Origin: Pohlia nutans
Taxonomy: Eukaryota; Streptophyta; Bryopsida; Bryales; Mniaceae
Length of the DNA stretch: 64,000 bases
Assembly (NCBI GenBank): GCA_022496805.1
Contig: CM040093.1
Span: forward strand, 11,870,713 to 11,934,712
Direction: 5' to 3'
The translations under genes and the position numbers were made by a program. The notes below the pieces were generated by a model. The model worked only from the letters and a program-made list of their open reading frames with translations. It had not been told where the DNA came from and searched no databases. Shown piece by piece: positions 23,297-34,659 of the stretch. Each line of letters opens with the position of its first letter. Positions within the stretch are counted from its first letter, which is position 1.

Positions 23297-25803
23297 TCAG
23301 AGAAGGAAATTTGGACCTAAGACATTCCAGCACGCCTTTGCCGGAAGCCACGAAAAACTCTCAGCAGCAACCAAGTCCTCGTCATTGCCGACATATTGAT
23401 GAGCCTGCTTTGAGATTGCCATGTGAGGAGAAAGAAGCTCGGAATGCAGATGTCGCTGGTCCATCAGCTTGCAGAGCGCCTGCAACTCCTCCACATTCTT
23501 TTGCACACTCTGCGTTGCCAGCTTCAGTGTTGGTGACGTGCTTGAATCATCGCCTTCAGAAGATATCTCAATCAGATGGCCAGCAGCAGCAGCAGCAGAA
23601 GCATCCTCCACCTGCAGGGGCCTAAGATGAACACATGGAATCCTAAACCCTAAACCCTAAAACTAGTAGCACGTGTAAAGCTCTAAGAGCCAGGTTCCAT
23701 GGGTTTGAGAAGTTGCCCATGGAGGTAGGCAAGAGGAGGGGAAAAGTGGAACTTGAGTTTGTCTCATACCCGGCCATGAAGTTGTGCACATTCCATGGAC
23801 TTGTTTGAGATGAAACATGAACAAATTTGATTGGTTGAAGTTGCCATGAGGTCTGCGGCTTGAGAATCCTTCATACTTCATGACAACTTTTTCCCCACTT
23901 TTTTCTCAAAAGCTCACTTGAAATGTGGAACTTGGTCCCCCAAAGTCCCTAAAGACTTGTTTTTTAGTGAGATACTTCACCCATGGAACTTGGCTCTAAG
24001 GTAGAGAATACTAAAACCTGATCCTTGTTACCAACAACAACTCATCTATTCATACACTTGGTTGGCCTTTGATTAGCAAGTGGTGTAAGTAAGCATGACT
24101 TCACTAAACATCCATGGCCACTCATCTTTAAGGTCGTCTCCTGTCACTTATAGTGATCTACAACCTCCCACTTTGAATGATTGCATAAGAAGGGGATAAT
24201 CAACAGATTTGGCTCTTGTACCCAAAGTGATCTTTATGAAAGCACACTCCTACAACGCATTATAAGCGGGATTATAAGACGACGCATATAGTATCAACCT
24301 TAAACAGAAAGTTATGGTACCTTACCTTCGTCTCTGAATCAGTTGGATTGCCATGAATAGTCCACAACGAGTCCAAAAACTTCCTTGCAACGTTCGACCT
24401 CCTCTCCACTGGTTTCTCATGCTTATCTTTAGCCACAACATGAAATGATCTTTGCGTGTTGCTTTCCATCCACCTCAGTAACATTTCATGCGCAGCTGAA
24501 AACGAGGAGTGACGTTCTGCATCTTCCGGAGTTCATACATACGATTACGTCGAGCATTAATAATTCTGTTGCAAAATCACCCTACAGAATTTGTGTATTG
24601 CTTAAACCTGGAAACAGGCATCATTGTAGAGAATACTCTCCATACCCTCTGCACTGACTGTCTTCGTCGGTCTCATGTGCAAAGCTTGGGAGAATCGTTC
24701 CAGCGTCGTCGTCGTCTTCTTCTTCTGCTCCTCGGCTGCTTTGGATTTACGTGCATTGTCCATAGTAGCTCCCTGCACATCACACCATCCCAGGTTTAAA
24801 AAAAAAAACCCTAATTTGATGCATTCTACTCCCTCCGTCCCATAATAGATGATGCTTTTGAGAAAGAAAAATTGACCCAAATTACTTGATGCAAATCATT
24901 GATTCAATTTGAAGTTGTTGTTTTATAGATTCTAATAAGGCAAAATCACAAGACAAGTGCATAGGAAGTGTTTATTGATTGTGAAGCTTGTCTTTGCTCA
25001 TGTGTGGATCTCAAACAACATGTGAGGTAGCTAAAATCAATGCTAGCATATGTTCGTTACACTGCAACAAACATCTCCATGCTGGCCACATGCCACACAT
25101 ATCATGTGCAGTATGATATTGCTTCAACAGACAGCTACCTAAAAATAGAAACTTACTGTGTTGATTTTTTGATTAATTCTTATTGCTTAATTTTTTTGAT
25201 TTTTTTCAGAAACATCATCTATTATGGGACGGAGGGAGTACAAAGAACTCATAGCACCTTCGCAGTACGCTTCGAGCTCCCCCGCGCAATCCGAGCTTCA
25301 TCCAAAACCGCGTCGATGGATTTCGACACAGCAGACAGGTCCGACTCGTACACATGGACTGCGGGGCATCAAATGCACTTTCAACACAACGAAACCCCAA
25401 CCAAAATCTCAAACTCAAAAAAAGAGCCCTAATTCATGAGCAGGTCGGTATCTTACACTGCGAAGATTCAGCTTCTTCTTGTGGACTCGAATTGACCCTA
25501 AAATCAACCAATTTCAATCAGAGCCTCGAAACCCCCGTTTAACCTAATATTCAACAGAACTGGCGTATTGTCTCCAAAGTTTGCCCCAAAAAAATGCTTT
25601 GCTTTTCGAGAAATGGAAAATAAATTGGCAAGGAAAATGACGCACCAAGCATCGACGGTGTGGTTGACGAATTTAAGAGACGAAACGATCTGTGAAAGCG
25701 CGTATTCTTCCTTGGCATGAGCGGCTTGCACCCGAGCTAAGGTGTCCCCCAGCAGCGTTATCAGGTTCAGGGCAACGTCGGCATTTTTCCTTGGGTCGTG
25801 CAT
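23297..25803 (-). CDS. Unrecognised plant protein, six exons, apparent frameshift
   Basis: I do not recognise the family. Minus-strand exons with GT/AG borders and agreeing phases: 25803-25646 (ATG start after an acceptor at 25,804), 25497-25457, 25358-25258, 24772-24608, 24581-24326 and 23611-23297 (TGA). The product is about 344 residues, helical and charged, with no signal peptide or membrane segment. Patches include NLITLLGDTLARVQAAHAKE, DLSAVSKSIDAVLDEARIAR, KSKAAEEQKKK, EMLLRWMESN, LATQSVQKNVEELQALCKLM. Exon 5 is 256 nt and changes frame near 24,497, so it has one base too many: a mutation, a sequencing error or a mis-set boundary. The 3' end is uncertain because a donor may exist inside the last exon. 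Two MITEs sit in introns. Confidence 0.6.
23687..23996. mobile_element. Harbinger-like MITE, TSD TAA, copy 1 of 3
   Basis: The ends GAGCCAGGTTCCATGGG and CCCATGGAACTTGGCTC are inverted copies, flanked by TAA on both sides (23,684-23,686 and 23,997-23,999). The same element occurs at 45,379-45,673 and, inverted, at 47,599-47,856. This copy lies in an intron of the unknown minus-strand gene. No transposase. Confidence 0.75.
24829..25238. mobile_element. Stowaway-like MITE in an intron, TSD TA
   Basis: The left end is CTCCCTCCGTCCCATAATA and the right end its complement, with at least 26 bases matching. TA sits outside each end (24,827-24,828 and 25,239-25,240). CTCCCTCCGTCCC ends with a TA duplication are the hallmark of plant Stowaway elements mobilised by mariner-like transposases. 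It is contained in the third intron of the minus-strand gene. Confidence 0.85.
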
Positions 25804-26797
25804 TACTGTAAGATCGACAAAAACAACTGCAAAACTGAAATAGGTTTGCAAAATCTCTGCTGCGGAAACGGCGGACCAGCTGAACGTTCACTTGAACATT
25901 CGGTTGGCGTGGTGTTTGATACCCGGCCTGAAGGGTAATTGATGTACCGGACGGGGGAGCTCGAAGCGTACTGCGCGGGGGAGCTCGAAGCGGGTTTGAC
26001 TCGCTTGACTAAAATCACATGTTACGAGTTTCATGAATTTTGGATTTCTATTGATCAAAATCTTACTAATTGAAATTTGACCTCAAAATTTCGGCTGTTT
26101 TTAAATTTTTACTCCATAAATTGCAAAGAAATGTATTTATATATATATTTATATATATATTTTAATATTTTGACATAAAATCACACATGTTTTTAAAGGG
26201 CAAACTGCAACATTTTTAAATACATCACTACTTGTAGAAGAAACTGTTATCTTTCCATTGGTGCATTTCCATGTGTCCTTGCTCACCCATTACAATGTGA
26301 AAAATAGTTGATGAGTAGCGTTCACATTTAAATAAAGAGAATCCACTGGCCCACTATTATTTAGTTACTTTGAACAATATAGAAGGCCAAAGCCATGGGC
26401 CATTAGATTTTGATGAGGCTACTATTCATTTTTTTTAACCTAAATTCTTGGTATCATAAAGAGAAGGATAAATTATCTGTTACGAAAGGTGTGGTGTACT
26501 CAAGTATCCCACATTGCAATATACAACGTCTTTTTCTGTTCATGTCAACATACATTAGTATGAACTTAAAGAAGGTGCTCAAAAAGCGAATCCGACACCA
26601 AGAAATAAGAGTGACATTCTAACACTACTCCGCCACATTTCCAATATGTCTTTATCCTCGCAATATTCTAATAGACAAGCGAAATACTTGGAAAATGACC
26701 CTAAACATTCTTTCCTAAAACCTTCCTAATGATTCATTTAAAATCCTATAAATTATAAAAAGGAAACTGACATTCATCGGTTTGTCCGTTTGGGCAC
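25804..26797. other. Upstream flank of the minus-strand gene
   Basis: The 5' UTR exon and promoter of the minus-strand gene probably lie at 25,804-26,020. The phrase 'gcgcgggggagctcgaagcg' near 25,975 repeats, in the other strand, the end of that gene's exon 3 at about 25,262-25,285, so a local duplication copied exon sequence into the upstream region. From 26,030 on the sequence is AT-rich with nothing recognised. Confidence 0.4.
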
Positions 26798-27064
26798 TTA
26801 GTTACGTGTTAACAATTGGATGAAGAAAGGACAATTGGATGAAAAAACGAAAGCCCTCGTCCACACCTGCACCACGGCCTCATCCTCAACCCCGTTCACA
26901 CCGGCGCCCCCAAGAATGTCGACCAGCATTTCAGGCATCAGTGTTTCTTCGTGCAATTCCTTTGAATTGTTGTTGTCGCCTTCCCCGCAAGCTCCGCTCA
27001 ATCCGTCCTGCTTCCTGCTCAGTGCCTCACCAGCCCTTCCGTTCTTCCTCACTGTCTGCATCAC
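26798..27064 (-). CDS. Hypothetical 88-residue ORF
   Basis: An open frame from ATG at 27,064 to a stop at 26,798, in a patch less AT-rich than its surroundings. The product has an acidic centre (ELHEETLMPEMLVDILGG) and a hydrophobic C-terminus. No family recognised. It could be a small gene or an exon, or simply the complement of the 5' region of the RGP1-like gene, which starts about 570 bases to the right in the opposite direction. Confidence 0.25.
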   Translation of the reverse strand: MMQTVRKNGRAGEALSRKQDGLSGACGEGDNNNSKELHEETLMPEMLVDILGGAGVNGVEDEAVVQVWTRAFVFSSNCPFFIQLLTRN

Positions 27065-27636
27065 TCACACTCTCTGTACAGTGCCGGATGAGAAACTGTA
27101 TTATCGATCCACCGCGCAAGTAAAGCACTCTCGCAAACAATCAATTTAGGGTTGCTGTTGCTTTTTCCAGTTCACAAGCGCCGGTACTCCGTTGTAGCTC
27201 GTTTGTGATGAGAATCTTGCCAGATTATGCTTCTGGTTGAGTGACGGATTGGAACCTCGAGGTATAATATTTTTGACTCTTTTGAAATATGCATCAAGGT
27301 TTGTATCAACAGAGAGAATAGTAGGTTTTGGTGGCATTAATCGGACGGGGAGGTTGGAGGATTGGGTGGGAGCTCGTGTTTTGTACTTACTTTACCCGAG
27401 GTATGTTAAGTTATTAGTTGGAGATCACTGTGGCGGACAATCGGTTGCTGGATCGGGTTTTGGTGTGTTTTAGGGTTTGGGGCAATGGTAGAAGGGGCAG
27501 ATGGTTTGGTGGCTTTCGACAATGTAGTATTGGGAGGTGGTGATGCGAGGTTCTGGTGGAGGTTTTCAGGGCCAATGAGACTTTAGAATGGAGAGATAGT
27601 CGTTTTGGTGATGCGGGTGTGAAAGGACCGATCGAG

Positions 27637-30600
27637 ATGTGGGCGAGCATGGAGTCGTTCCCCTTCCTGGGGCGAAGGGCGAAGGCTCTTGCAGATGGTC
27701 AGGAACCAGGATCTCCGAGGTCGAGGATTCGAGTCCCTGCGCCACCGTCTGTGACTGTGGCGTTGGAGCGGAAGGTTTATAGACCGGGTGACACGGTGGT
27801 GGCCACCATCAAAATCAGCAACGAGGTGCGGGATGTGACGGCCGATGCAGTTTTGATGGAGGATTTGGCAGTGGAAGTGCGTGGCATTGAGAAATTGGAC
27901 CCGCAGTGGCTTGTTACTCCGAAACCGCCTACGGCGAAGCAACGACGAGGTTCGATCTCGTCCTGTCAGTTGAGAATGTGTGCAGTTTGTTAGAAAATGT
28001 TTTCTGTCGTTGTGGATCTCCCCTCGGTGTCAATGCAATGCCGACTGTGTACGGGTGGCAGCTATTTTGAAGTATGAGGACAGTTCCGAGTTTGGTAGTG
28101 TAGATGTGACGCTTTGTAGTTGTGTTCTCCACTGGTTTGTTTTCGTCAGGAGATAGTTTAGCATTTTTGCTACTTTACCATGCCTTGAAGAGCAATCCAG
28201 GCTCCTTGGATGCTCTTTTCATATTAATATATAGGTAATATCAGGATAATACACATGTGCTACCTAGGTGCTACTTAGGCAATACCTGGGTGATACCTAG
28301 GTTTAAAGAGGCTAGACATCTTGACTCCATGTAGGAAATCTGGCTATTATTCCCTTTTTTTTCTTTCAAAAATCTTTTGAATCAATTAGCCAGCCCAAAT
28401 TTTATGTAGCAATTTGATTAAAATTTGCAACCAAAAATCACTGGTGTCCTCCGTTTAAGAGTTGCCAGACGGTGTTCTCCATGCAAGAACGTTGATTAGG
28501 TCGACACGTGAACACGGCAATTGAAAATGCCGGTGATATGTTTAAGGAAGAGTGGACGAGGTGGATATGATAAAAAGGAATCGTCACATTCTTTTTTGAC
28601 CAAGCGGGTCGACAGCATTGGCACAGTGGAAGAATTGGAAGAACTTGGGTAATGAAGTACGGAGAACATTGTATCTGGAAGGTAGTGGTTATTGTTGGAG
28701 GAATGTCTGAGCTGGAATGTGGTATTTGAGCCAGTGTTGCATGATATGTGTTGCAGGGGAGAGAGTGATCCTGAAGTCTCCTTCAGCTGTGCTCGTTTCA
28801 GACGTGGTGATTTCTCCAAGCTCGAGCAGTACTTGTGAGTGTGATTCACGTTCAGTTGTATTGGAGGTCTTCCATGTGCGTGGTAGCTGTGCATGTGTTG
28901 AGGGTTGTTGTGTTCATATTTTGTTGTGGCATTGAGTATGTATTTCTGTGTTGGTGAGTGGAATATATGAATTGGGTGTGGTTTTGGTGTTTGTTTTGGG
29001 CAGATATGGTGCGCACGACCCTTCCGAGGGTGTTGCCGCCAACGTTTCGAGGGACTGCAGTGCGGTACCTTTACTATATCACTGCCGCGATTCGGTGGTC
29101 TCGTTGTGGTGTGGAAAATGGACATGGTCCTTCACCACCTGCAACATCCAGCTCGGAGCGTCTGGTTAGTGTCTATTGGTTCAGTTGAAGTGGATCACTT
29201 GATATGGCTTCTTAAGTTCAGTTGTTTCTCTTTTCTGAACTTGCTGGGACTAATTGGTAAAGCAAATCATAGGAAAGCGGCGCACCAAATACATCACGTA
29301 ATCATCTGCACACTTGGTCATGATGAGTTGGTTTTGTTGTCCCTTTATTTGGAGCAACTCACTGAGATACAAGGATACCCTCCTTGAGGAATGAATTTGA
29401 GAAATTATTCCCCTTACAAGATAAACAACATTCCCAACATTTATTCCTCTATGTAGATTGAAATGTTTAAAGTGATAGGAACGGGTGTTCGCACATTATA
29501 TTCCACAAAAACCATAGAGGAGCGGTGCACCAAATATATCACGTAATCATCTGCAAACATGATCAATGGGTGTATGGATGAGTTGGTTTTTTTGCCCCTT
29601 TATTTGGAGCAACTCACTGAGATACTCTCCAGCCCTATCGCGAATGTCAAAACTCTTTGATGTGCGGATAATGAGTATATGCAAAGTCTTCTGAGTGTGG
29701 AGCCGTAATGGCTACTTGTTGATTTACAAATACAGAGGAGCTCATTGCTTCCCAAGTTTCCATCACCTCAGTGCAGAATTATAAATCATGAGACAGTAAC
29801 AGGTTTAAGTGCTAATTTGGTGGTAATCCTCAAGAGCCTGGGTTTTGAGTAATTGATGCAGTATTGGTTATGCTGCTGCATGTAAGTAAAGCACAATGAC
29901 ACTGACGAACTGTGAGGTCTGTTTCGGTTGTTGTATGCAAGTTGTTTATGAGGATGTGGGTTGTCTTTGTGCAGGAGGTGCGTACTGCGTTGCCAGTCTG
30001 GACGCTATCCCACACCAATGGGCTGACACATGATGAATCACACTATGGCGAATCTGGTGTGTCTCTCGATTCTATTCTGGTTCACTGACAATTGTGTTGT
30101 CCTAGTGTGACTTCTTTTGGCGCGAAATTGTAGTCTCTGTGGAAGTGGTACCTCTTAGAAAAGTGTAATGGATCTATTCTCACAGAGATATGCTTGGTTA
30201 TTGCAGGAATCGTACCTCCATATGGTTTGGAGGTAGAGATCCAATGGAAGGAGGATAGTAGTGAGAGCGAATGGGTAAATATCTGATACATCTTATTCTA
30301 TAGTCCATAGGTTGGACGCTGCAGTTGAGGGTGATAGTTGTATCTTGCTCTGCTGTGCCTGTTTAGTAGTCAAGCTGGTCGTCTCTCAAAGATATCCTTA
30401 TTATAGAGGACGTTAATTTCGTTTGAATGTGTTTGGTGATTGCATTTTGAGATGAGTTTAGTCTAGCACCAAGACTAGTACACAGTTGTCAGTGTTGGTG
30501 TGGTTTGCTTTGAATTTAGACAGTGCCGGAGTCTGTAAATTCTGCGAGCCCTAAATAAACTCGTGTTCATTGGACTCAGTGGCAGTACCAATCTTGAGAC

Positions 30601-32959
30601 ATTTTGCTTGCCAGTCCATGGTGGTTGTTAGTTTCCACTGTTATTCATGCGGGACCAACTCGTTTTGTAGGCTTGGGCTGCTGATTCACCCGTGAGGAAC
30701 GGAGAGGACAAAGTCAGCACTCCGAAGTCGGACAGTGGCTCTACTTTCACAAGCCCTACAAAGTCCATTTCCTTGGATCGTTATAACCGGTCCTATTTGA
30801 TATCTTCCGGGGTTACTCCACTGCAGCTGGATCCTTCCTTTTCGACTCCAACTCCAAGCAGGAGAGACCTACTTTCTACATCGGCGTCCATGGCTGATCT
30901 GTCTGTCACTCCTGCAAGTGAGCCCTCCGTGACCTCTCTCTATGATGTGAAGAAAATATAACCATAATGTGGTGATTTGCGAGTGTATGTTTATGATGGT
31001 AGCGTCGTTGATATGCAGGATTGAAGCAAGCCAGTGCTGCAGAGTTGGGGCTAGCCCACAAGAGAGCAAGCAGTCTGGACAGCTTGAGTAACGAAGCATA
31101 TGTGGCGAGCATGAATGGGCACCATGCAAATGGAGTTCACTCGAGGCACAGTAACAGGGTGGAGGAGGAAAGCATTCCAGACTCTCCTCATGCACCTGCA
31201 GGTATGTGGATGAGCTGTGGAACTGCAGGTTGTGAGAGCTGCGTGGGTCATAGGCTTGACAGTTTGGGATGTTGCAAGCTTGGGAGATGTCTGTTTCTGA
31301 GCACATTGAGTTGACGTGAAAAGGGTGAGATTGTGCTGTGATGAGAGTGATGGACTTGGCAGACAAGCAGCTTATTGACATGTTTTCTTTTGTTTGGCAT
31401 TGGGCATGGGGCAGCCGTGAGTAACCGAGGGAAATCTTACAACATCCGAATGGACGACGATGTTTTGGTGAAGTTTTCACCGAAGAATCCATCGTCGACG
31501 TATGTTTTTGGTGACATGGTGCGTGGCTAGTGAGGACATTGTTTTGTGAGTAATTTGGTGATTTGTTCCTTGTTAGGATCGGAGGCCTGCGTCATCTGCG
31601 TAGTGTAGTTGTGAGGTCTGGATTTGTGCGATGCCTCTTGTGGCAGCATAAGCCTGGGCTTCAGTTCAGATGGATTTATATAGATGTAGGGGTGGAATGC
31701 TGTGGTGTGATGCATCCTGTGGTGGTCTTCTTGTACTGGAAAGAAAGAGAAGCTGGACGTGGCAAGTTGTAGCAGTTATCGGGCAAGTTGTTAACATGAG
31801 ATTTTTGTGATGAGTAGGTGGCCGGAACTCTGCAGTTTTTTCACAACGACAGGAGGAGATGCCTGGAGGTAGTAGTCCTTGCTGGTGGAATTGTGGAGCA
31901 GTCACTGGTCATGTTGTCCTGTAGTGTGCACTTGGGGTGTTTGAAGGTGGTGGAGATCAGATGCAGAGATGTTCTCATTGGCCACGAAAGACTGTTAGAA
32001 GTGTAGTCTTTTTATTTGGTGGGATTATTGCTTTGCGTAGTGCAGAGCAGCGTTGAACGATATCCATTGGTGTGGTGTACTTACAAGCTTGTAAATTTTG
32101 AGGGCCCATCGTGTGGATTGGTGTATCGTTTCAGTGATAGCTCCTGGGCAGTTGCTAACAGTTTACAACTTTCTACTGATCATTGGAGCTGCGTGCTGAG
32201 AACGCAGGTGACAGCCGTTTTAGAAACTAGGGAGATAATGAATCCAGCAGCAGTGCATCCTTCTCGGAAAAATTCTTCAACAATAACTAAGGTACTCAGA
32301 ATTTTGTTTTGAGCATCTGTTCACGAGGGTATGCAGGCAAGTTCCAGGTGATGAGATGGTTTATGGTTTATGGCAGGTTCCATTGCAAGAACAATGTTTT
32401 GAATGTTGGTAGTTCCATGTTTGTGTTTGATGAAAGTTTCCGTTGCCAGGTACAGAGATGGTTGTGTTTGTCATGCAGAGGTGATCGTTTATGTAGGGGA
32501 CATATTTAGTTTTGTATGGGGAAAATCTTATTTGTTACTGAAGCTGTGATCTGGCAGGTGCATTCGGAGTACTATGAGATTGTGAACGACGTGATCAACA
32601 CGCAGTTCCTGTTCTCAATACCGCTGGACGGGCCTGCGTCGATGACGACCCTGTTGATGTCCCTGGAATGGGTCCTGCGCTTCGAGTTTGTGGCCACTCC
32701 ACCGAATGTGGACTGGACGAAAGTGGAACACCCAATGCTGATAGATGTGAGCCAGCGACGGAAGGGCGAATGGAGCCTGCCAATCACGGTGGTTTCCAGT
32801 CCTCCTCCGGAGGCCCTGCCTGAAGCAGAGAAGCCTGCGAAGAACTCGTGGGCGCGGAGTCCGAGTGCCATTTACAGGTCCTTGTTTGAAGAGTTCCCAG
32901 TAGAAAGATCGGACAAAGCTTCTGCATCTGGAAGCAGTGTCCCCAGGAGTCCTTCCTGA
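27637..32959 (+). CDS. RGP1-like protein, RAB6/RABH guanine-exchange complex partner
   Basis: Rgp1 family; in yeast and animals Rgp1 pairs with Ric1 as the nucleotide-exchange factor for Ypt6/Rab6 at the Golgi. Eleven exons: 27637-27949, 28757-28834, 29004-29164, 29975-30056, 30207-30274, 30671-30917, 31019-31201, 31415-31518, 31818-31868, 32208-32291 and 32558-32959. All phases agree, giving 590 residues and TGA. Landmarks: ALERKVYRPGDTV at the arrestin-like N-terminus, LPRVLPPTFRGTAVRYLYYI, KSYNIRMDDDVLVKFSPKNP, STYVFGDM, VHPSRKNS, NTQFLFSIPLDGP and LRFEFVATPPNVDWTK. The middle (about 230-370) is Ser/Thr-rich and probably disordered. Start is the first ATG in the open frame; ATG at 27,649 is an alternative. 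The gene looks intact. Confidence 0.9.
29268..29625. repeat. Two-copy direct repeat in RGP1-like intron 3
   Basis: A block of about 110 bases at 29,268-29,370 recurs at 29,511-29,625. It shares 'atcacgtaatcatctgca', 'gatgagttggttt' and 'ctttatttggagcaactcac'. Intronic, no coding role evident. Confidence 0.75.
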
Positions 32960-33375
32960 TGTAGAACACGTAGAATATGCTGTGTATTGTAATGGTATCA
33001 TTTTTTTCTTATTGATGGATTTGGCAGGAATTTAGTTCTGCTAATTTCAGGTCACGGAGTATTGTCTGGAGTGGAAGTGAAGAGTCTGTGTTTCTTAGTC
33101 TTCGTGTGAAATCTACATTTGTAATGTGTATCTATCTTGACTTTTGAGCTTGTCTTCATGCTGCTTCAGTGAATGTTCAGTACTGAGTTTGTTTCACAAT
33201 AGGGGTATGACACCGCTGGAAGAGCCACTTGCTCCTTTGCTAGTTCCAGGTGGCACAACCACTGGAAACCCTGGGATTTCAATGACTTGTTTTTCGGAAT
33301 GGCTTTGAAATCTTCTCTTGTGGTAGGACCTTTTTGAATTTAATCGAGATTTTACCTAGAGAATTGAACCGGTGA
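32960..33375. other. 3' flank of the RGP1-like gene
   Basis: Probably 3' UTR and downstream sequence. It ends at a T-rich tract (33,376-33,400) that marks the tail of an antisense retrotransposon remnant. Confidence 0.4.
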
Positions 33376-34060
33376 TTTTTTTATTTTTTTATTTTTTTTT
33401 GTGACCAAAGGAGCTTTATTCCAAATGCAAAAGTCACTTGAAGATAACAACACATGAACCAAGACCCAGACAGGGACCGGTGAGAAATATTTTGGTTTTT
33501 CTATTTTTTTCCTAAGTTAGGCAAAAGCCTCATTCAAACTAACTAAATTGCCCCATGATTGGTTTCACATGATTGCAAAGCACTCGCTCACCAGTGTGGA
33601 TGCCGAAGAGAGTAGTGTGCATCCAAAGTTTGTCAAATTTCTTGATGTACTTTTGCACTTTGCCCGGGTGCTTTGAGGTCAAGAGCATGATGCCATCCGG
33701 GCATGGTCCATAAGGTTCTTGAGCCCTCCTACTGTTCACCTCCGAATCTCAAGCATCTATTAGGGGATTGGAAGAATCACAAAGAATTTTTTCTAACTTT
33801 AGCTAGTTCAAGCGAAGAGGGTTGGAGAGTTGAATTATTTTATTAGCAAGTGATGCTACAGTGTAAATGGTGTGGTCCAACAAGGTATTGAGAACCTTAT
33901 GTCGAGGATAGTTTCCCAGAATAGATGCTCAATCTTTGCTTGGGGCCACACCTCCTAGCTGAAACATATGGCATTTCTATTGATCCAATAAAGCCAGATA
34001 ACAGAGCCTTGTAGAAGTGACCATATGGCGGCAACTTTCTATACAACCAACAATGTTTTT
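33376..34060 (-). pseudogene. Decayed 3' end of a LINE with zf-RVT-like C-terminal region
   Basis: Read on the minus strand, the block ends in an A-rich tail (T-rich on plus at 33,376-33,400). Upstream it shows fragments such as IWSLLQGSVIWLYWINRN and VWPQAKIEHLFWETILD. These resemble the region behind the reverse transcriptase of plant LINE polyproteins (W..WI.RN, then ..K..HLFWE). In-frame stops interrupt it. The identification is moderate and depends on short motifs. Confidence 0.4.
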
Positions 34061-34487
34061 AGGAAAAGGAAGTTCACAGTGCGCATGCCACTAGAGCCCT
34101 TCCATTGGAGAAGACAAATTATCTAGGCAAACCTACAGTGTAGGTCACCTAGCATGTGTGAATACCTGTAATGTAACACTAGGGAGAAGGGACCCAAAGA
34201 AGAATACCTTCTTTCAATGCACCCCATTGCAAAATGATCACATCCAAGATTTGGTGTCAGAAGCTATCCTCTACACACACTTGAACTGCTATAATCACCC
34301 TCTACATATTGTTGCGAGTGAACTAGTCACAATCACTATACATGGATAATTGTTCTTCAATCTATTGTAGGATACCAAATCCTTCCTTTAATTAGCTATT
34401 GAAGAACTATAGAAGCATCATTAAGGTATATTTGATCAAAAAGGCGTGGCTCTCTCAAATGCCTTGCAAAAACAACATTAAATACAA

Positions 34488-34620
34488 GGATAGATAGAAA
34501 CTTCGGTCCTCTTTGGAGGCCGGCGTGAATAAAGTGTCTGTTCGTAATGTCAATGACCCAATGTCCACCAGACAGAGGGCCATTGGAACAAAACTACTCT
34601 CCCCTACCGGGAACAGACAC
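34488..34620. repeat. Second copy of the short interspersed repeat
   Basis: Reverse complement of 17,530-17,671. On this strand it starts with 'gatagataga', then the GC hairpin around 'ctctttggaggccgg', and ends with 'ccctaccgggaacagac'. 'cagac(a)cttta' and 'aaagtgtctg' bracket part of it. Confidence 0.55.
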
Positions 34621-34659
34621 TTTAGTGGCCAGTAATAAAGGCCAGTAATAAATACTAGT

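Noticed and set aside
23200..23625. 141-codon plus-strand open frame
   Set aside because: Complement of the last exon of the minus-strand gene; the poly-Gln there mirrors an Ala run on the coding strand.
28496..29125. 209-codon minus-strand open frame
   Set aside because: It is the complement of RGP1-like exons 2 and 3 and their intron. Its composition is low-complexity and it matches nothing.
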